Assembly (NCBI RefSeq): GCF_000186465.1
Contig: NZ_GL636091.1
Span: 1,724,011-1,788,010, forward strand
DNA: 64,000 nt
Source: Streptococcus australis ATCC 700641
Lineage (GTDB): Bacteria; Bacillota; Bacilli; Lactobacillales; Streptococcaceae
Reading direction: 5' to 3'
In this document: piece after piece, positions 48,391 to 58,582 of the stretch
How positions within the stretch are numbered: the first letter of the stretch is position 1
How the letters are laid out: each line of letters starts with the position of its first letter
Program-made: the position numbers and the translations under genes
The notes under the pieces: model-generated
Database searches by the model: none
The model's input: the letters and a program-made list of their open reading frames with translations, nothing else
What the model was told of the DNA's origin: nothing

Positions 48391-48413
48391 AATTCTCCCC
48401 TTAAGGGAGAATT
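48391..48413 (-). terminator. Terminator of ribF
   Basis: AATTCTCCC/GGGAGAATT palindrome with short minus-strand T-run. Confidence 0.75.
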
Positions 48414-48424
48414 TCTAACAAAAA

Positions 48425-49342
48425 TTAATTTGTCCATTTACGAGCCAAAATCTCATCCTGGCGCAGTTGCTCCACAAGAGCTTCTACACTGTCAAATTTG
48501 ACCATTTCTCGAATTTTGTCTAACCAAAAAATCCGAATGGTGTGCCCATAAATATCTTTTGAAAAATCAAAAATATTGGCTTCAAAGCGAAGCTCCGTCC
48601 CATCAAAGGTAGAGTTTTTCCCTACAGAAGCCATCCCACGGTGACGTTTCCCCAGCACTTCTACTTCAACCACATAAACACCATCTTGAGGAAGATGGGT
48701 CCGATCGATCGGTGCAAGGTTGGCTGTTGGAAAACCAATGGTGCGCCCTCTTGCATCTCCATGAACTACGATGCCACGGCTGGATAAGGGATACCCCAAA
48801 AGATTGGCTGCTTCTTTCACTTGGCCAGAGGCAATGGCCTGGCGAATACGGGTCGAGCTGATTTTTTCGCCCTGGTCTAGGACAGGTGGAACCACTATGA
48901 CTTGGCCTTTAAAATAGGTTCCTAAATCACTAGCTACTTTCTTGTCGCTACCAAAGCTATAATCAAAGCCTGCCACTAAGACACGCGCTCGAAGTCTTGT
49001 TAGGTAGGTAGCCACGAATTCTTCAGCTGTATGAGCCGCAAAATCACTGGTAAAATCAATGAGATAAAGATCATCGACTCCAAGTTCTTCCATTCGTTTA
49101 AAACGCTCCTCTGGATTTTGGAGGTGGAGGAGTAATTCTGGTTGGTAACGAGCAAAAGCCAATTTTGGAGATTCTGGAAAGGTCAAAACAGCTACTCGAA
49201 GTCCTTGCTCATCGGCAATGGCGCGAGCTGTCCGAAAGAGCTCCTGATGCCCACGATGAAGACCGTCAAAATAGCCCAAGACAAGAACGGCATCTGCTTG
49301 AGCTTTTATTTCTTTTTCACTAGTTACATAACAAATGTTCAT
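48425..49342 (-). CDS. ribF: Bifunctional riboflavin kinase / FAD synthetase
   Basis: 305 residues from the ATG at 49342. N-terminal FAD synthetase (VLVLGYFDGLHRGHQ, STRIRQAI) and C-terminal riboflavin kinase (GRTIGFPTANL, FDGTELRFEAN). An extended -10 TGT-TACAAT ends six bases before this ATG with no Shine-Dalgarno, so I prefer it over the in-frame GTG at 49360, and a leaderless mRNA is likely. The promoter overlaps the truB stop. Confidence 0.94.
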   Translation of the reverse strand: MNICYVTSEKEIKAQADAVLVLGYFDGLHRGHQELFRTARAIADEQGLRVAVLTFPESPKLAFARYQPELLLHLQNPEERFKRMEELGVDDLYLIDFTSDFAAHTAEEFVATYLTRLRARVLVAGFDYSFGSDKKVASDLGTYFKGQVIVVPPVLDQGEKISSTRIRQAIASGQVKEAANLLGYPLSSRGIVVHGDARGRTIGFPTANLAPIDRTHLPQDGVYVVEVEVLGKRHRGMASVGKNSTFDGTELRFEANIFDFSKDIYGHTIRIFWLDKIREMVKFDSVEALVEQLRQDEILARKWTN

Positions 49343-49346
49343 AAAT

Positions 49347-50243
49347 TTATTGTAACACACTTTCTGTCAGAAAAACCTTGCGAGGTTTGTAAAGTTCTTC
49401 CCTTTTTTCCAAAATGGCTATCAATTTCTCTTGGTAAAAAGCAGCTAACTCTCTGGCTTCGCTCTCAACTGGAATAAAGCGTCCCACTTGGACTTCACCG
49501 ACCTCTTCTACTGTCAGCTCCACTTTTTCCAGATCCCCGGTTCCAATCTCAAGTGGATGAAGGAAGCTCAAATCTCCTTGACTTACCTTTTCAGCCACTT
49601 CTTCCAGGGTTAGGGCATCTTCTAGTGACAAACCAGCGGCACTGGTTCTGGTCAAATGAGACATATGGGCTGCATAACCCAACTTTTGACCAAGGTCCAC
49701 CGACAAGGTCCGGATATAGGTACCCTTGCTGCATTTGACCCGGAAGCGAAAACGGGCCAGGCCTTCCTTGTAGCCAATATCACTGGTACGCGTAAAGTCA
49801 TAAATGGTCACCTGTCGAACCGGCCGTTCCACTTCTTCACCTGCACGCGCATATTCATAGAGCTTGCGACCATTGACCTTGACAGCCGAGTACATGGGCG
49901 GTACCTGCTCGATCTCTCCCACCATTTGGGCAATCATGTGGTCTACCTCTGCTGCATCTAAAGGTGATTCCACTGGAGTCCGCTCAACGATTTCCCCACT
50001 GGCATCTTCCGTCGTGGTAGAAAATCCCAAAGTGATTTCTCCCTCGTAGATTTTACCCTCATCTTGCATAAATTCGACCATACGGGTCGCTTTTCCTACG
50101 GCAATCGGAAGCACCCCGACCACATCCGGGTCCAGAGTCCCTCCATGGCCAATCTTCTTGGTGCCTAAGATTTTCCGAAGTTTAAAGACCACATCATGCG
50201 AAGTCATGCCCGCTTCTTTTTTTATATTAATAATTCCATCCAT
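49347..50243 (-). CDS. truB: tRNA pseudouridine-55 synthase
   Basis: 298 residues from the ATG at 50243. Catalytic Asp in [20 protein letters not shown], plus [25 protein letters not shown]. Converts U55 of tRNA to pseudouridine. An in-frame GTG at 50285 lies only 9 bp after a TGG-TATAAT box; which start is used is open. ribF begins five bases after its stop. Confidence 0.93.
   Translation of the reverse strand: MDGIINIKKEAGMTSHDVVFKLRKILGTKKIGHGGTLDPDVVGVLPIAVGKATRMVEFMQDEGKIYEGEITLGFSTTTEDASGEIVERTPVESPLDAAEVDHMIAQMVGEIEQVPPMYSAVKVNGRKLYEYARAGEEVERPVRQVTIYDFTRTSDIGYKEGLARFRFRVKCSKGTYIRTLSVDLGQKLGYAAHMSHLTRTSAAGLSLEDALTLEEVAEKVSQGDLSFLHPLEIGTGDLEKVELTVEEVGEVQVGRFIPVESEARELAAFYQEKLIAILEKREELYKPRKVFLTESVLQ
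49349..49357 (-). promoter_or_regulatory. Extended -10 promoter of ribF, 6 bp from the ATG
   Basis: TGT-TACAAT, AAATTT, ATG on the minus strand, overlapping the end of truB. Confidence 0.55.
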
Positions 50244-50423
50244 TAGATTTGCTCTTTCTATCTCATGTGTGACCATGACGGTCACCGACCCTTTATTATA
50301 CCATGAAATGAGACTTCTTGTCCCTGTTTCCTCGTTCTGATGAGCCTTTTAAAAATCCCGTAGCAGATTTCAGACTTTTTAATATGGGTTTGATACAATA
50401 GAAAACGAAAGAAGGTGTAACAT

Positions 50424-51740
50424 ATGTTAATGTATGATGTTATTGTTATTGGATTTGGTAAAGCTGGTAAAACACTCGCAGCGAAATTATCAAGCCAAGG
50501 TAAAAAAGTCGCTCTGATTGAAAAGAGCAAATCTATGTACGGTGGTACTTGTATCAATATCGCTTGTATTCCCACCAAGACCTTGATTGTTGCCGCAGAA
50601 AAAGGCTTGGATTTTGAGCAAGCCATGAATGAGAAAAATGCAGTCACCACTCGTCTCAATGGCAAGAACTACGCAACTATTGCTGGAACTGGTGTAGACA
50701 TCATCGATGCGACAGCTCGTTTCCTTTCCAACAAGGTCATCGAAATTCAAGCTGGAGATGAAAAGGAAGAATTGACAGCTGAAACCATTATTATCAATAC
50801 TGGTGCTGTGCCAACTATCCTTCCAATCCCAGGATTGGCTGAAAGTAAATTTGCAGTGGATTCAACCGGTATTCAACGTTTGGAAAATCTACCTAAACGC
50901 CTGGGCGTCCTTGGTGGTGGACCTATCGGATTGGAATTTGCTCATCTCTACAATACCTTGGGTAGCCAAGTAACAGTACTGGACGCTTCTGAAGCATTCT
51001 TGCCACGGGTCGAGCCAAGCATTGCAGCTCTTGCAAAAGGCTACCTGGAAGAAGATGGCATTCAATTCTTGCAAGGCGTTCATACCCAAGAAATCAAAGA
51101 TGGTGACAATAGCTTAACTGTTGTAACGGATAAGGGAGACTTCGAGTTCGATATCCTTCTCTACGCAACAGGTCGTAAGCCAAACACAGCTGGACTTGGT
51201 CTTGAAAACACAGACATCCAAGTCACTGATCGTGGAGCGATTCAAGTCAACCGTCATTTGGAAACCAGCGTCCCTGGCGTCTTTGCAGTTGGAGATGTCA
51301 ATGGTGGCCCTCAATTCACCTACATGTCACTTGATGACTTCCGCATTGTTTTCAACTACCTTACAGGTGATGGTAGCTACAACCTAGAAGCTCGTAACAA
51401 TTATGCAACAACACTCTTTATTGCTCCTCCACTTGCCCAAGTCGGCTTGACCGAGCAAGAAGCACGTGACAAAGGACTTCCAGTTGCTGTTAAAGAATTA
51501 CCAGTTGCTGCCATGCCTCGCGGACATGTCAATGCAGACCTCCGAGGTGCTTTCAAAGCTGTAGTCAATCCAGAAACCAAAGAAATTCTTGGAGCAACTC
51601 TCTTTGGAGAAGCTGCAGGCGAACTCATCAACCTGATCACCATGGCCATGGACAACAAGATCCCTTATATTTACATTGCAAAACAAATCTTTACCCACCC
51701 AACCATGGCAGAAAACCTAAACGATCTCTTTGCGATTTAA
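50424..51740 (+). CDS. Har/RclA-type pyridine nucleotide-disulfide oxidoreductase
   Basis: 438 residues. FAD-binding VIVIGFGKAGKT at 7-18, redox-active Cys43 and Cys48 in GGTCINIACIPTK, NAD(P)-binding GVLGGGPIGLEFA, second FAD loop VFAVGDVNGG, and C-terminal dimerisation domain with HPTMAENL. The Cys-x4-Cys pattern and short length match the RclA/Har branch, in which the pneumococcal enzyme reduces hypothiocyanous acid; a mercuric or glutathione reductase assignment fits less well. Ribosome site AGAAGGTGTAACAT. Single-gene unit. Confidence 0.9.
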   Translation: MLMYDVIVIGFGKAGKTLAAKLSSQGKKVALIEKSKSMYGGTCINIACIPTKTLIVAAEKGLDFEQAMNEKNAVTTRLNGKNYATIAGTGVDIIDATARFLSNKVIEIQAGDEKEELTAETIIINTGAVPTILPIPGLAESKFAVDSTGIQRLENLPKRLGVLGGGPIGLEFAHLYNTLGSQVTVLDASEAFLPRVEPSIAALAKGYLEEDGIQFLQGVHTQEIKDGDNSLTVVTDKGDFEFDILLYATGRKPNTAGLGLENTDIQVTDRGAIQVNRHLETSVPGVFAVGDVNGGPQFTYMSLDDFRIVFNYLTGDGSYNLEARNNYATTLFIAPPLAQVGLTEQEARDKGLPVAVKELPVAAMPRGHVNADLRGAFKAVVNPETKEILGATLFGEAAGELINLITMAMDNKIPYIYIAKQIFTHPTMAENLNDLFAI

Positions 51741-51748
51741 CTAACATA

Positions 51749-51775
51749 AAAACGCTGGAATTTTTCCAGCGTTTT
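51749..51775. terminator. Bidirectional terminator
   Basis: AAAACGCTGGAA/TTCCAGCGTTTT stem with TTT loop and T-run; the convergent hydrolase stop codon follows directly. Confidence 0.93.
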
Positions 51776-52576
51776 TTAATGTAAAAATCCACAGACAGCC
51801 TCTTGAAATACTTTATTTTCTTCATACAGAGCATGACCTGAATGCTTAAGAATAAGGAGCTGACAACCCGAAATCGCTTTTGCCAGTTCCTTGGACCCAT
51901 CCACACCAATCACATCATCTTCAAGCGCACCAAGAACCAAAGTCGGACATTGAATTTCTTTTAAGACCCCAAGGCTATCATGAGTAAGGCAAGACTGAGA
52001 CTGAATAGCAATTCGTTTCTCATCTTTGATTCGTCCCAAGCGCCCCATAATGTTAGAAAGCAAGCGCCACTTTTGGTAGCTCTTTTGCGTATAGGAGTGC
52101 TTTGCGATATCCAGCATGAGGTCTCTAAAAGTTCCAGATTGACTAAGCTTTTGCCAATGCTCAATTCGTTCTCTAGCAAGTTGACTAGGCTTCGCTGTTG
52201 TCACAGCTAGGATAAGCCTTTGAACCCTTTTTGGAAAATCAACAGCTAACCATTGAGCAATCATTCCACCTTGTGAAATCCCCATAACATAAGCGACATC
52301 TAGGTTTAGTGTCTCCATTGCTTCTGCTACATCTGCTGCCATATCCCGTGTCGTATAACCCTGCCTCAACTCATTGATTCGAGAAAAAACATAGATTTTA
52401 TAGTGCTTAGCAAGTAGACGATAAGAGAGGGAAAAGAGTTGGGCCTTTCCTTTAACCGTCTGCACCCCATCCCCCAAGCCTGGTATGATAACGAGAGGCT
52501 TCTTTCCTTTACCAAAAGTCACATAATCCATGGTTTTCCCATTCATGGACAAGGTAGCGTTCTTAGCTGAATACAA
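51776..52576 (-). CDS. Alpha/beta hydrolase
   Basis: 266 residues. Nucleophile elbow GISQGG (Ser96-Gln97 region), oxyanion GLGDG near residue 35, and the acid/His pair in ALEDDVIG and KHSGHALY. Starts at TTG 52576 with AGGGGG eight bases upstream, three bases after the DUF2130 stop, so the two genes form an operon. Substrate unknown. Confidence 0.85.
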   Translation of the reverse strand: MYSAKNATLSMNGKTMDYVTFGKGKKPLVIIPGLGDGVQTVKGKAQLFSLSYRLLAKHYKIYVFSRINELRQGYTTRDMAADVAEAMETLNLDVAYVMGISQGGMIAQWLAVDFPKRVQRLILAVTTAKPSQLARERIEHWQKLSQSGTFRDLMLDIAKHSYTQKSYQKWRLLSNIMGRLGRIKDEKRIAIQSQSCLTHDSLGVLKEIQCPTLVLGALEDDVIGVDGSKELAKAISGCQLLILKHSGHALYEENKVFQEAVCGFLH

Positions 52577-52579
52577 AGA

Positions 52580-53854
52580 TTATTCCCCCTTCAAGGCATC
52601 AAACTTAGCCTTCATGGTTGGATTCTTCCGAGTCAATTTTTTAACGGAAACATCATCCAATTTGTTGTTGGCAAGTCGGAGTTGATTTTCGGATGTGGTG
52701 AGGAATTTCTTGACTTCTTCCATCCGTTTGATGGCCTTGTCAATTTCGTCAATAGCCTTACCGAAGTTGACAGATGCTGAATTGTAGTTTTTAGCAAAGG
52801 CAAGCTTGAAGGCGTCTAGGTCTTCTTCAAAGTGGGTGATGTCAATATTTTGCTCACGGATAAGTGCTAGTTCTTGCTTGTATTTTAGAGAGTTAAGAGC
52901 CGCATTGCGTAAGAGACCAATCAACTGGATAAAGAACTGAGGACGAACGACGTACATCTTCTCATACTCGTGGCTGACATCGACAATCCCTGTGTTGAAG
53001 TAATCGTTATCAGCTTCAAGCATACTTACCAAAACAGCATACTCACAGTTCTTTTCTCGACGATCCTTGTCCAACTCCTTGTAGAAATCGGCATTCTTAT
53101 GCTTCTTCTCAGTTCCATCCGCTTCATTTTTCATCTCAAACATGATGGAAATGAATTCCAGCCCATTTTCATCAAAATCACGGAAGATGAAGTCTCCTTT
53201 AGAACCACGCGCAGAAATCTTGTTATCCTTTTCGAAATAAGCATTTGGAAAAGCAAAACTGCGAACCTTGTTGAATTCACTTTCCGCATACTGTTCCAGA
53301 CTTTCTCCGATTGCCTTGGTCGACTGTTGGGCCTTGAAGTTCTTATAGAACTCAACCTGTTCATTGGCTGCCTTAAGCTGGGCTTCGTAGTTTTGCTTAA
53401 CAGAAGTCAGAGAAAGCTCGTTTTCTTTTTCTTGTAATAGGAGCTGATTTTTGACCTGATCTCTTTCTTTCTCTAGATCAGACAGTGTTTTTTGAAGCTG
53501 ATTTTCATGCTCCAAGCGCAAGGTAGCCAGCTGATTCTCAAGTTGTTGAACTTCTTTTTCTTTCTCTAGCAGACTTTGGCTAGCGGTTTGCTCCACCTCT
53601 TTTTTGGCCAATTCTTTTTCAGTATCAAACTGTTGAATCTGGTTTTGTAACTGGGCAATTTCTTGGTCCTTCTTGGCTAACTTCTCTTGCTGCTCATTGA
53701 GGGCCTTTTGCTCAGCTAAAGCCAACTCTTGCTGAATCCGCTCATGAATTTCCTTGTCAAACTCCGCTGTCCGTACCTGTGACAAGAGTTCGCTGTATTG
53801 ACTTTCATTGACTGTAAATACTTCCCCACAGTTGGGGCACTTGATTTCGTTCAT
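52580..53854 (-). CDS. DUF2130 domain protein with zinc ribbon and coiled coil
   Basis: 424 residues. N-terminal CPNCGEVF half zinc ribbon, a long coiled coil (about 30-180, rich in Gln, Glu and Lys), and a C-terminal DUF2130 domain (GSKGDFIFRDFDENGLEFISIMFEMKNE, ending with DVSHEYEKMYVVRPQFFI). The C-terminal domain has a PD-(D/E)xK-like look (D, E and xK order), but I would not call it a nuclease on this alone. Function unknown. GAGGCATGCT before ATG; TATAAT near 53885. Confidence 0.85.
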   Translation of the reverse strand: MNEIKCPNCGEVFTVNESQYSELLSQVRTAEFDKEIHERIQQELALAEQKALNEQQEKLAKKDQEIAQLQNQIQQFDTEKELAKKEVEQTASQSLLEKEKEVQQLENQLATLRLEHENQLQKTLSDLEKERDQVKNQLLLQEKENELSLTSVKQNYEAQLKAANEQVEFYKNFKAQQSTKAIGESLEQYAESEFNKVRSFAFPNAYFEKDNKISARGSKGDFIFRDFDENGLEFISIMFEMKNEADGTEKKHKNADFYKELDKDRREKNCEYAVLVSMLEADNDYFNTGIVDVSHEYEKMYVVRPQFFIQLIGLLRNAALNSLKYKQELALIREQNIDITHFEEDLDAFKLAFAKNYNSASVNFGKAIDEIDKAIKRMEEVKKFLTTSENQLRLANNKLDDVSVKKLTRKNPTMKAKFDALKGE

Positions 53855-53907
53855 AGCATGCCTCTTTCTCTATTCTTAGTATATTATATCATGCCACCAG
53901 TAAAATC

Positions 53908-53936
53908 AAAACCAGCAAACGAGGCTTGCTGGTTTT
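53908..53936 (-). terminator. Terminator of pcrA
   Basis: AAAACCAGCAA/TTGCTGGTTTT stem with 7-base loop. It lies about 177 bases after the pcrA stop; the 53937-54112 interval between shows nothing else. Confidence 0.7.
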
Positions 53937-54112
53937 AACTGAATATTCATTTCTCTATTGAGACTTTCCTCACGGCGAAAAGCCTCAATCTATTTTGCAC
54001 TAGTTCCAAAATATCTTTTTTCAATAGTCTCATTCAGTAATAACTTTAGATTTCTAAAGAGATGTTGCTTGTTTATAATCTGAAACAGTGGACTTAGCTT
54101 CCTGATCTCCAC

Positions 54113-56398
54113 CTATTTCTTCTCAATCGGAGCGACACTGGCCAAGAGTTTCTTGAGCCCCACTTCTGGGAAGTTGATCTTGAGTTCTTGGGTGTTGCCA
54201 CTACCAGAGACTTCAAGCACAGTTCCTTCTCCCCACTTCTTGTGAAGGGCAATATCGCCAATGGCCCAGGCGACACTTTCTTTGGCACTAGAACGGTTGC
54301 TATTGCCAAAGGGGAGGCTTGAGGACGTGAGCGCACTTGGAGCTGCTTGTCTCTTGCGCTCTTGAAGGGCTTGTGACAGACTCATGCCTTTTCCAAAGGT
54401 CGTTCCGCCACCATTGCTATAAGAAGCCTTAAAGCTAGTGTTGGCCGGACGCGCTAATCCTTGGTAAGTTAACAAATCTGAGCTAATTTCATTGATAAAG
54501 CGCGTCGGACGGTTGTAGCTGGTCCGCCCAAAGAGCAAACGAGAATTGGCATTGGTCAAGAAGAGAACCTTCTCTGCCCGCGTGATACCCACGTAAGCCA
54601 AACGACGTTCTTCTTCCAACTCATCCGGATCCTCTGCCGCTCGACTAAGAGGAAAGACGTTTTCTTCCATCCCAATCAAGAAGACCACTGGGAATTCCAA
54701 ACCTTTGGCCGCGTGAAGGGTCATCAAGGTGACTTCTGAGGTCTCTTGCGCTCCATCGTCTGTATCGGCAATCAAGGCTAAGTCGTTCAAGAAACGACTC
54801 AAGGTGTCCACACCTGATTCGTCTTCAACAGAATCGCCATTTTCATCAAAATTCTTGGTAACAGATAGGAACTCTTGGATATTCTCGATGCGGGCCTGAC
54901 TTTCCAGATTTCCCTGATTGGTTAGGGCCGTCATATAACCTGTCTTGTCAAGGACTTCTTCGACCAACTCTGTAATGGTCATCTGGTCCAATTTTTCTCT
55001 CAAATCAAGAATGAGATTGGCAAAGTCCCAGATGGCTTGGGCAGCCTTTCCTTTGATGCCTGAGAGCATGATATTGGCTGAAGCATCCAGAAGTGAGGTC
55101 CCTTGCATTTGGGCAAAATCACGAATCTTATCCACTGTACCTGGCCCGATTCCCCGCTTGGGTTCATTGATAATGCGCTCAAAACTGATATTGTCACTGA
55201 GGTTGGCAATCAAGTTCAGATAAGCAATGACATCCCGAATTTCCTTCCGGCTGTAGAACTTGGTGCCCCCTACCATGGTGTAGGGAATATTGGATTTGAG
55301 CAGGGCTTCTTCAATGGTCCGTGACTGGGCATTGGTCCGGTAAAGAACCGCAAAATCACGATGCTTATAGCCAGCTTCGCGACTGAGCTCTTCAATGGTT
55401 TTGGCAACAAAGACCGCTTCATCCTGCTCATCATTGGCCCGGTAATAAACAATCTCTTCACCGTCTGCATTTTGGGTCCAAAGATTCTTCGGACGGCGGT
55501 TCCGATTGTTTTTGATCACATCGTTAGCTGCTTGGAGGATGGTTTTAGTGGAGCGATAATTTTCCTCTAACAAGACGACCTTGGCATCGGGATAATCCTT
55601 TTCAAAGTCGAGAATATTTTGCATGTCTGCTCCCCGCCAGCCATAAATAGACTGGTCAGCATCCCCAACAACACAGATATTTTTAAAGCGAGAAGCCAAG
55701 AGTTTGACCAATTGGTATTGGGCATGGTTGGTATCTTGGTACTCATCTACATGGATGTATTGGAACTTCTGCTGGTAATAGGTCAGCACATCAGGATGCT
55801 GGTCAAAGAGACGCAAGGTCAGCATGATCAAATCATCAAAGTCCACCGCTTCTGACTGACGGAGTTCCTTTTGGTAAGCCTCATAGCACTTGGCGACGAT
55901 CTGGGTGTACATATCTCCCGCTTGGGCAGCATAGGCCACTTCATCGATCAAGTCATTCTTGGCATTGGAAATAGTTCCCAAAATGGTTCGTTCATTCCAT
56001 TTCTTAGGATCCAAGTTTAACTGCTTGAGAATACGTTTCATCAGTGTTCGTTGCTCACCTGGATCAACAATGGTAAAGTTGCGATTGTAACCAATGTGAT
56101 CCGCATCGCGGCGAAGGATACGCACACACATGGAGTGGAAGGTGGCGATCAAGCAATCTTGAGTCGCCGGATTTAGCTGATAAGCCCGCTCTTTCATCTC
56201 GCGAGCGGCTTTATTGGTAAAGGTAATGGCCAAAATATTCCAAGGATTGACCATTTTTTCATCAATCAAGTAAGCAATCCGATGGGTCAAGACACGTGTC
56301 TTACCAGAACCTGCCCCCGCCATAATTAAGAGGGGACCTTCTGTCGTTTGGACCGCCTCCGCTTGGCGCTCATTCATACCATTCAATAAAGGATTCAT
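54113..56398 (-). CDS. pcrA: ATP-dependent DNA helicase PcrA/UvrD
   Basis: 761 residues from the ATG at 56398, with GAGGAG six bases upstream. SF1A motifs: Walker [48 protein letters not shown] and VGITRAE. C-terminal KxN-type tail [18 protein letters not shown] is the RNA-polymerase-interacting Tudor-like domain of PcrA. Acts in repair and replication-transcription conflict. Confidence 0.95.
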   Translation of the reverse strand: MNPLLNGMNERQAEAVQTTEGPLLIMAGAGSGKTRVLTHRIAYLIDEKMVNPWNILAITFTNKAAREMKERAYQLNPATQDCLIATFHSMCVRILRRDADHIGYNRNFTIVDPGEQRTLMKRILKQLNLDPKKWNERTILGTISNAKNDLIDEVAYAAQAGDMYTQIVAKCYEAYQKELRQSEAVDFDDLIMLTLRLFDQHPDVLTYYQQKFQYIHVDEYQDTNHAQYQLVKLLASRFKNICVVGDADQSIYGWRGADMQNILDFEKDYPDAKVVLLEENYRSTKTILQAANDVIKNNRNRRPKNLWTQNADGEEIVYYRANDEQDEAVFVAKTIEELSREAGYKHRDFAVLYRTNAQSRTIEEALLKSNIPYTMVGGTKFYSRKEIRDVIAYLNLIANLSDNISFERIINEPKRGIGPGTVDKIRDFAQMQGTSLLDASANIMLSGIKGKAAQAIWDFANLILDLREKLDQMTITELVEEVLDKTGYMTALTNQGNLESQARIENIQEFLSVTKNFDENGDSVEDESGVDTLSRFLNDLALIADTDDGAQETSEVTLMTLHAAKGLEFPVVFLIGMEENVFPLSRAAEDPDELEEERRLAYVGITRAEKVLFLTNANSRLLFGRTSYNRPTRFINEISSDLLTYQGLARPANTSFKASYSNGGGTTFGKGMSLSQALQERKRQAAPSALTSSSLPFGNSNRSSAKESVAWAIGDIALHKKWGEGTVLEVSGSGNTQELKINFPEVGLKKLLASVAPIEKK

Positions 56399-56589
56399 CT
56401 CATACTCCTCGTTCATTCAATCGTTCTATTATACCACAATTTGCCTCTTTCTCCTTGAGAAAATGGTCGGCTTCATTTGAATTTTAAGCGTAAAAAGTCT
56501 ATAATGAATCTTTAAGAAGAAACGTTTTTCTTTATCAAAGGAAAACGAGGAAACGAATGAAATAAAAAATGAAAAGTAAGGAGGGACTC

Positions 56590-57783
56590 GTGGAAAAGTC
56601 ACAAAGTAATTTAAAACTAGCCGAACGTGGAGCCCTGATCAGTATCGTGGCCTACCTGCTCCTATCCGCTGCCAAATTAGCAACAGGCCACCTCCTTCAC
56701 TCGTCTAGTTTGGTTGCTGATGGTTTTAATAACTTATCAGATATTATCAGTAATGTCGCCCTTCTCATCGGCATTCGCATGGCCCGCCAGCCAGCTGACC
56801 GCGACCACCGATTTGGTCATTGGAAGATTGAAGATCTAGCTAGCCTGGTAACTTCCATCATCATGTTTTATGTGGGCTTTGATGTCCTACGAGATACGGT
56901 TCAAAAAATTCTCAGCAGGGAAACAACTGTTATTGATCCTTTAGGAGCCATTGTTGGAGTTGGGTCAGCCCTTGTCATGTTTGCGGTCTATCTTCATAAC
57001 CGCACTTTAGCCAAGAAAGCCCAATCCAAGGCCCTCAATGCTGCTGCCAAAGATAACCTGTCTGATGTGGTCACTTCTTTAGGAACCTCTGTTGCGATTG
57101 GAGCTAGTGCTCTTAACTATCCAATTGTGGACCAATTAGTGGCCATCGTTATTACCTTCTTTATCCTAAAAACTGCCTACGACATTTTCATTGAATCCTC
57201 CTTCAGCCTCTCAGATGGATTTGATGAAAGTCTTCTTGATAAATACAAGGCTGCCATTCTAGAATTACCCAAAGTCAGCCGGGTCAAATCCCAACGGGGA
57301 CGGACCTATGGAAGCAACATTTACCTAGATGTCGTCATCGAAATGAATCCAGACCTCTCTGTTTATGAGAGTCATGCCATTACCGAAGAGGTCGAGCGCC
57401 TTCTCAAGCAACAGTTTGGCGTCTTTGATATCGATGTCCATGTGGAGCCAAGTTCTATCCCTGAAGATGAGATTTTGGACAATGTCCTTCTCAAATTGAA
57501 AACTTATGAAGAACGCTTGCAGGCTCAGCAGGAATATTCAACCCTCCTAGCAGACAACTTCACCCTCATTAATGAATTCGGCCAAGAAAGCCACAAAGAG
57601 GACCTAGTCCGTTTGCAAGAAGAGCATCAAATTCCCTTTAAGAATTTCGAGATCGAATCCATCAGTCAAAAGACCAAATTGATTCGCTATGAATTACACA
57701 ACCAGGTTCACACCAGTCTCTGGCGTCGCCATGAACACTGGCAAAAGGTCTTTCATCAAATTACAAATAAACAGGAAAAATAG
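56590..57783 (+). CDS. mntE: Manganese efflux protein MntE (CDF family)
   Basis: 397 residues from GTG at 56590, which has GGAGG five bases upstream; an in-frame ATG at 56569 lacks a site. Six membrane helices, metal residues in DGFNNLSDI and AAKDNLSDVVTSLGT, then the CDF cytoplasmic domain. A further C-terminal domain of about 110 residues after the DIDVHVEPS end follows. The Asn-Asp pairs match pneumococcal MntE, a manganese exporter. The C-terminal stretch (LLADNFTLINEFGQESHKED through WRRHEHWQKVFHQ) looks like the NTF2/SnoaL-type fold. Confidence 0.9.
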   Translation: MEKSQSNLKLAERGALISIVAYLLLSAAKLATGHLLHSSSLVADGFNNLSDIISNVALLIGIRMARQPADRDHRFGHWKIEDLASLVTSIIMFYVGFDVLRDTVQKILSRETTVIDPLGAIVGVGSALVMFAVYLHNRTLAKKAQSKALNAAAKDNLSDVVTSLGTSVAIGASALNYPIVDQLVAIVITFFILKTAYDIFIESSFSLSDGFDESLLDKYKAAILELPKVSRVKSQRGRTYGSNIYLDVVIEMNPDLSVYESHAITEEVERLLKQQFGVFDIDVHVEPSSIPEDEILDNVLLKLKTYEERLQAQQEYSTLLADNFTLINEFGQESHKEDLVRLQEEHQIPFKNFEIESISQKTKLIRYELHNQVHTSLWRRHEHWQKVFHQITNKQEK

Positions 57784-57811
57784 ATCCCTCTCCCTCAATC
57801 TAAACTAGAAC

Positions 57812-57849
57812 AAAAAGCTACTGCAATTCCTTTCTGCAGTAGCTTTTTT
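57812..57849. terminator. Bidirectional terminator
   Basis: AAAAAGCTACTGCA/TGCAGTAGCTTTTTT stem with 9-base loop between convergent genes. Confidence 0.93.
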
Positions 57850-57873
57850 GTAAGAAAAAATAGTCCTCATGGA

Positions 57874-58431
57874 CTATTCTTCTTCTTTAATAAAACCAAA
57901 TTTATTTAGAGGGTACAATCTGAAATCGACAACACCCTCAATCTGATCTGCTTGAATATAACCAAATTCACGACTGTCTTTGGTATTGTTGCGATCATCA
58001 TTTAGGACTAAGTAACTATTACTAGGTACTTTTCCAGCCTTGGTTCCCTTGAGTTCTCTAGAGAAAAAATCATTTGTAAAATAATCGCCACTTGGGGCAG
58101 CCAAATGTTTGGTCTTCATCTTGTCCAAATACGGCTCTGCTGTAGCTACACCATTCAGATAAAAGACATCATCCACATAGCTGACCTCATCGCTCTCTAT
58201 CGCAATGACACGTCCAAGATATTGTTTCTCTTTTACATGATAGAGGACCAAGTCCGTTCGATCAATTTTCCCCTTTTTAGTCGCTAATACTAAATCATCT
58301 TTCTTAACGGAGGCATTGGCCATTTGATCAGATACCCACAATGGTTGAAAAACAAATAGGCGCAAAGTAATAAGTACCAAGCCCAATATTCCAATGATGA
58401 TAATATTCCGAATCAAATCCCTTTTCGACAT
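57874..58431 (-). CDS. Signal peptidase I-like protein lacking the catalytic Ser-Lys dyad
   Basis: 185 residues with one N-terminal membrane anchor (about 9-28) and the S26 fold. Where type I signal peptidases have SMxPT, this protein reads WVSDQMANASVKKDD (Gln36 and Met37, no Ser before Met). The Lys of KRVIG is Gly73 in YLGRVIAIE. Box D/E is recognisable as NDDRNNTKDSREFG. The loss of both residues matches the non-catalytic SipA pilus-assembly proteins of S. pyogenes. AGGGGGGATAG precedes the ATG. Sits right after pyk, a usual place for a functional lepB. Confidence 0.8.
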   Translation of the reverse strand: MSKRDLIRNIIIIGILGLVLITLRLFVFQPLWVSDQMANASVKKDDLVLATKKGKIDRTDLVLYHVKEKQYLGRVIAIESDEVSYVDDVFYLNGVATAEPYLDKMKTKHLAAPSGDYFTNDFFSRELKGTKAGKVPSNSYLVLNDDRNNTKDSREFGYIQADQIEGVVDFRLYPLNKFGFIKEEE

Positions 58432-58528
58432 TCCTATCCCCCCTTTCAGCTCATTTCATTATACCATTTTATTAGACAATAAAAAAGGCCCACATTCCCA
58501 AATTGTCAGAAAATTGCTCTAAAAAGAA

Positions 58529-58568
58529 AAACCTTGTCTCCAAGCTTTAAACTTAGAAAACAAGGTTT
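58529..58568 (-). terminator. Terminator of pyk
   Basis: AAACCTTGT/ACAAGGTTT stem with long loop containing AAGCTTTAAACTT, and TTTTTCTTTTT tail on the minus strand. Confidence 0.8.
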
Positions 58569-58582
58569 GTTCATTGATTAGA

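Noticed and set aside
52970..53437. 155-codon frame opposite the DUF2130 gene
   Set aside because: Mirror of a coiled-coil gene, no promoter or ribosome site.
56519..56536. Possible CcpA cre-like sequence before mntE
   Set aside because: AGAAACGTTTTTCT is only partly symmetric and poorly matches the cre consensus.
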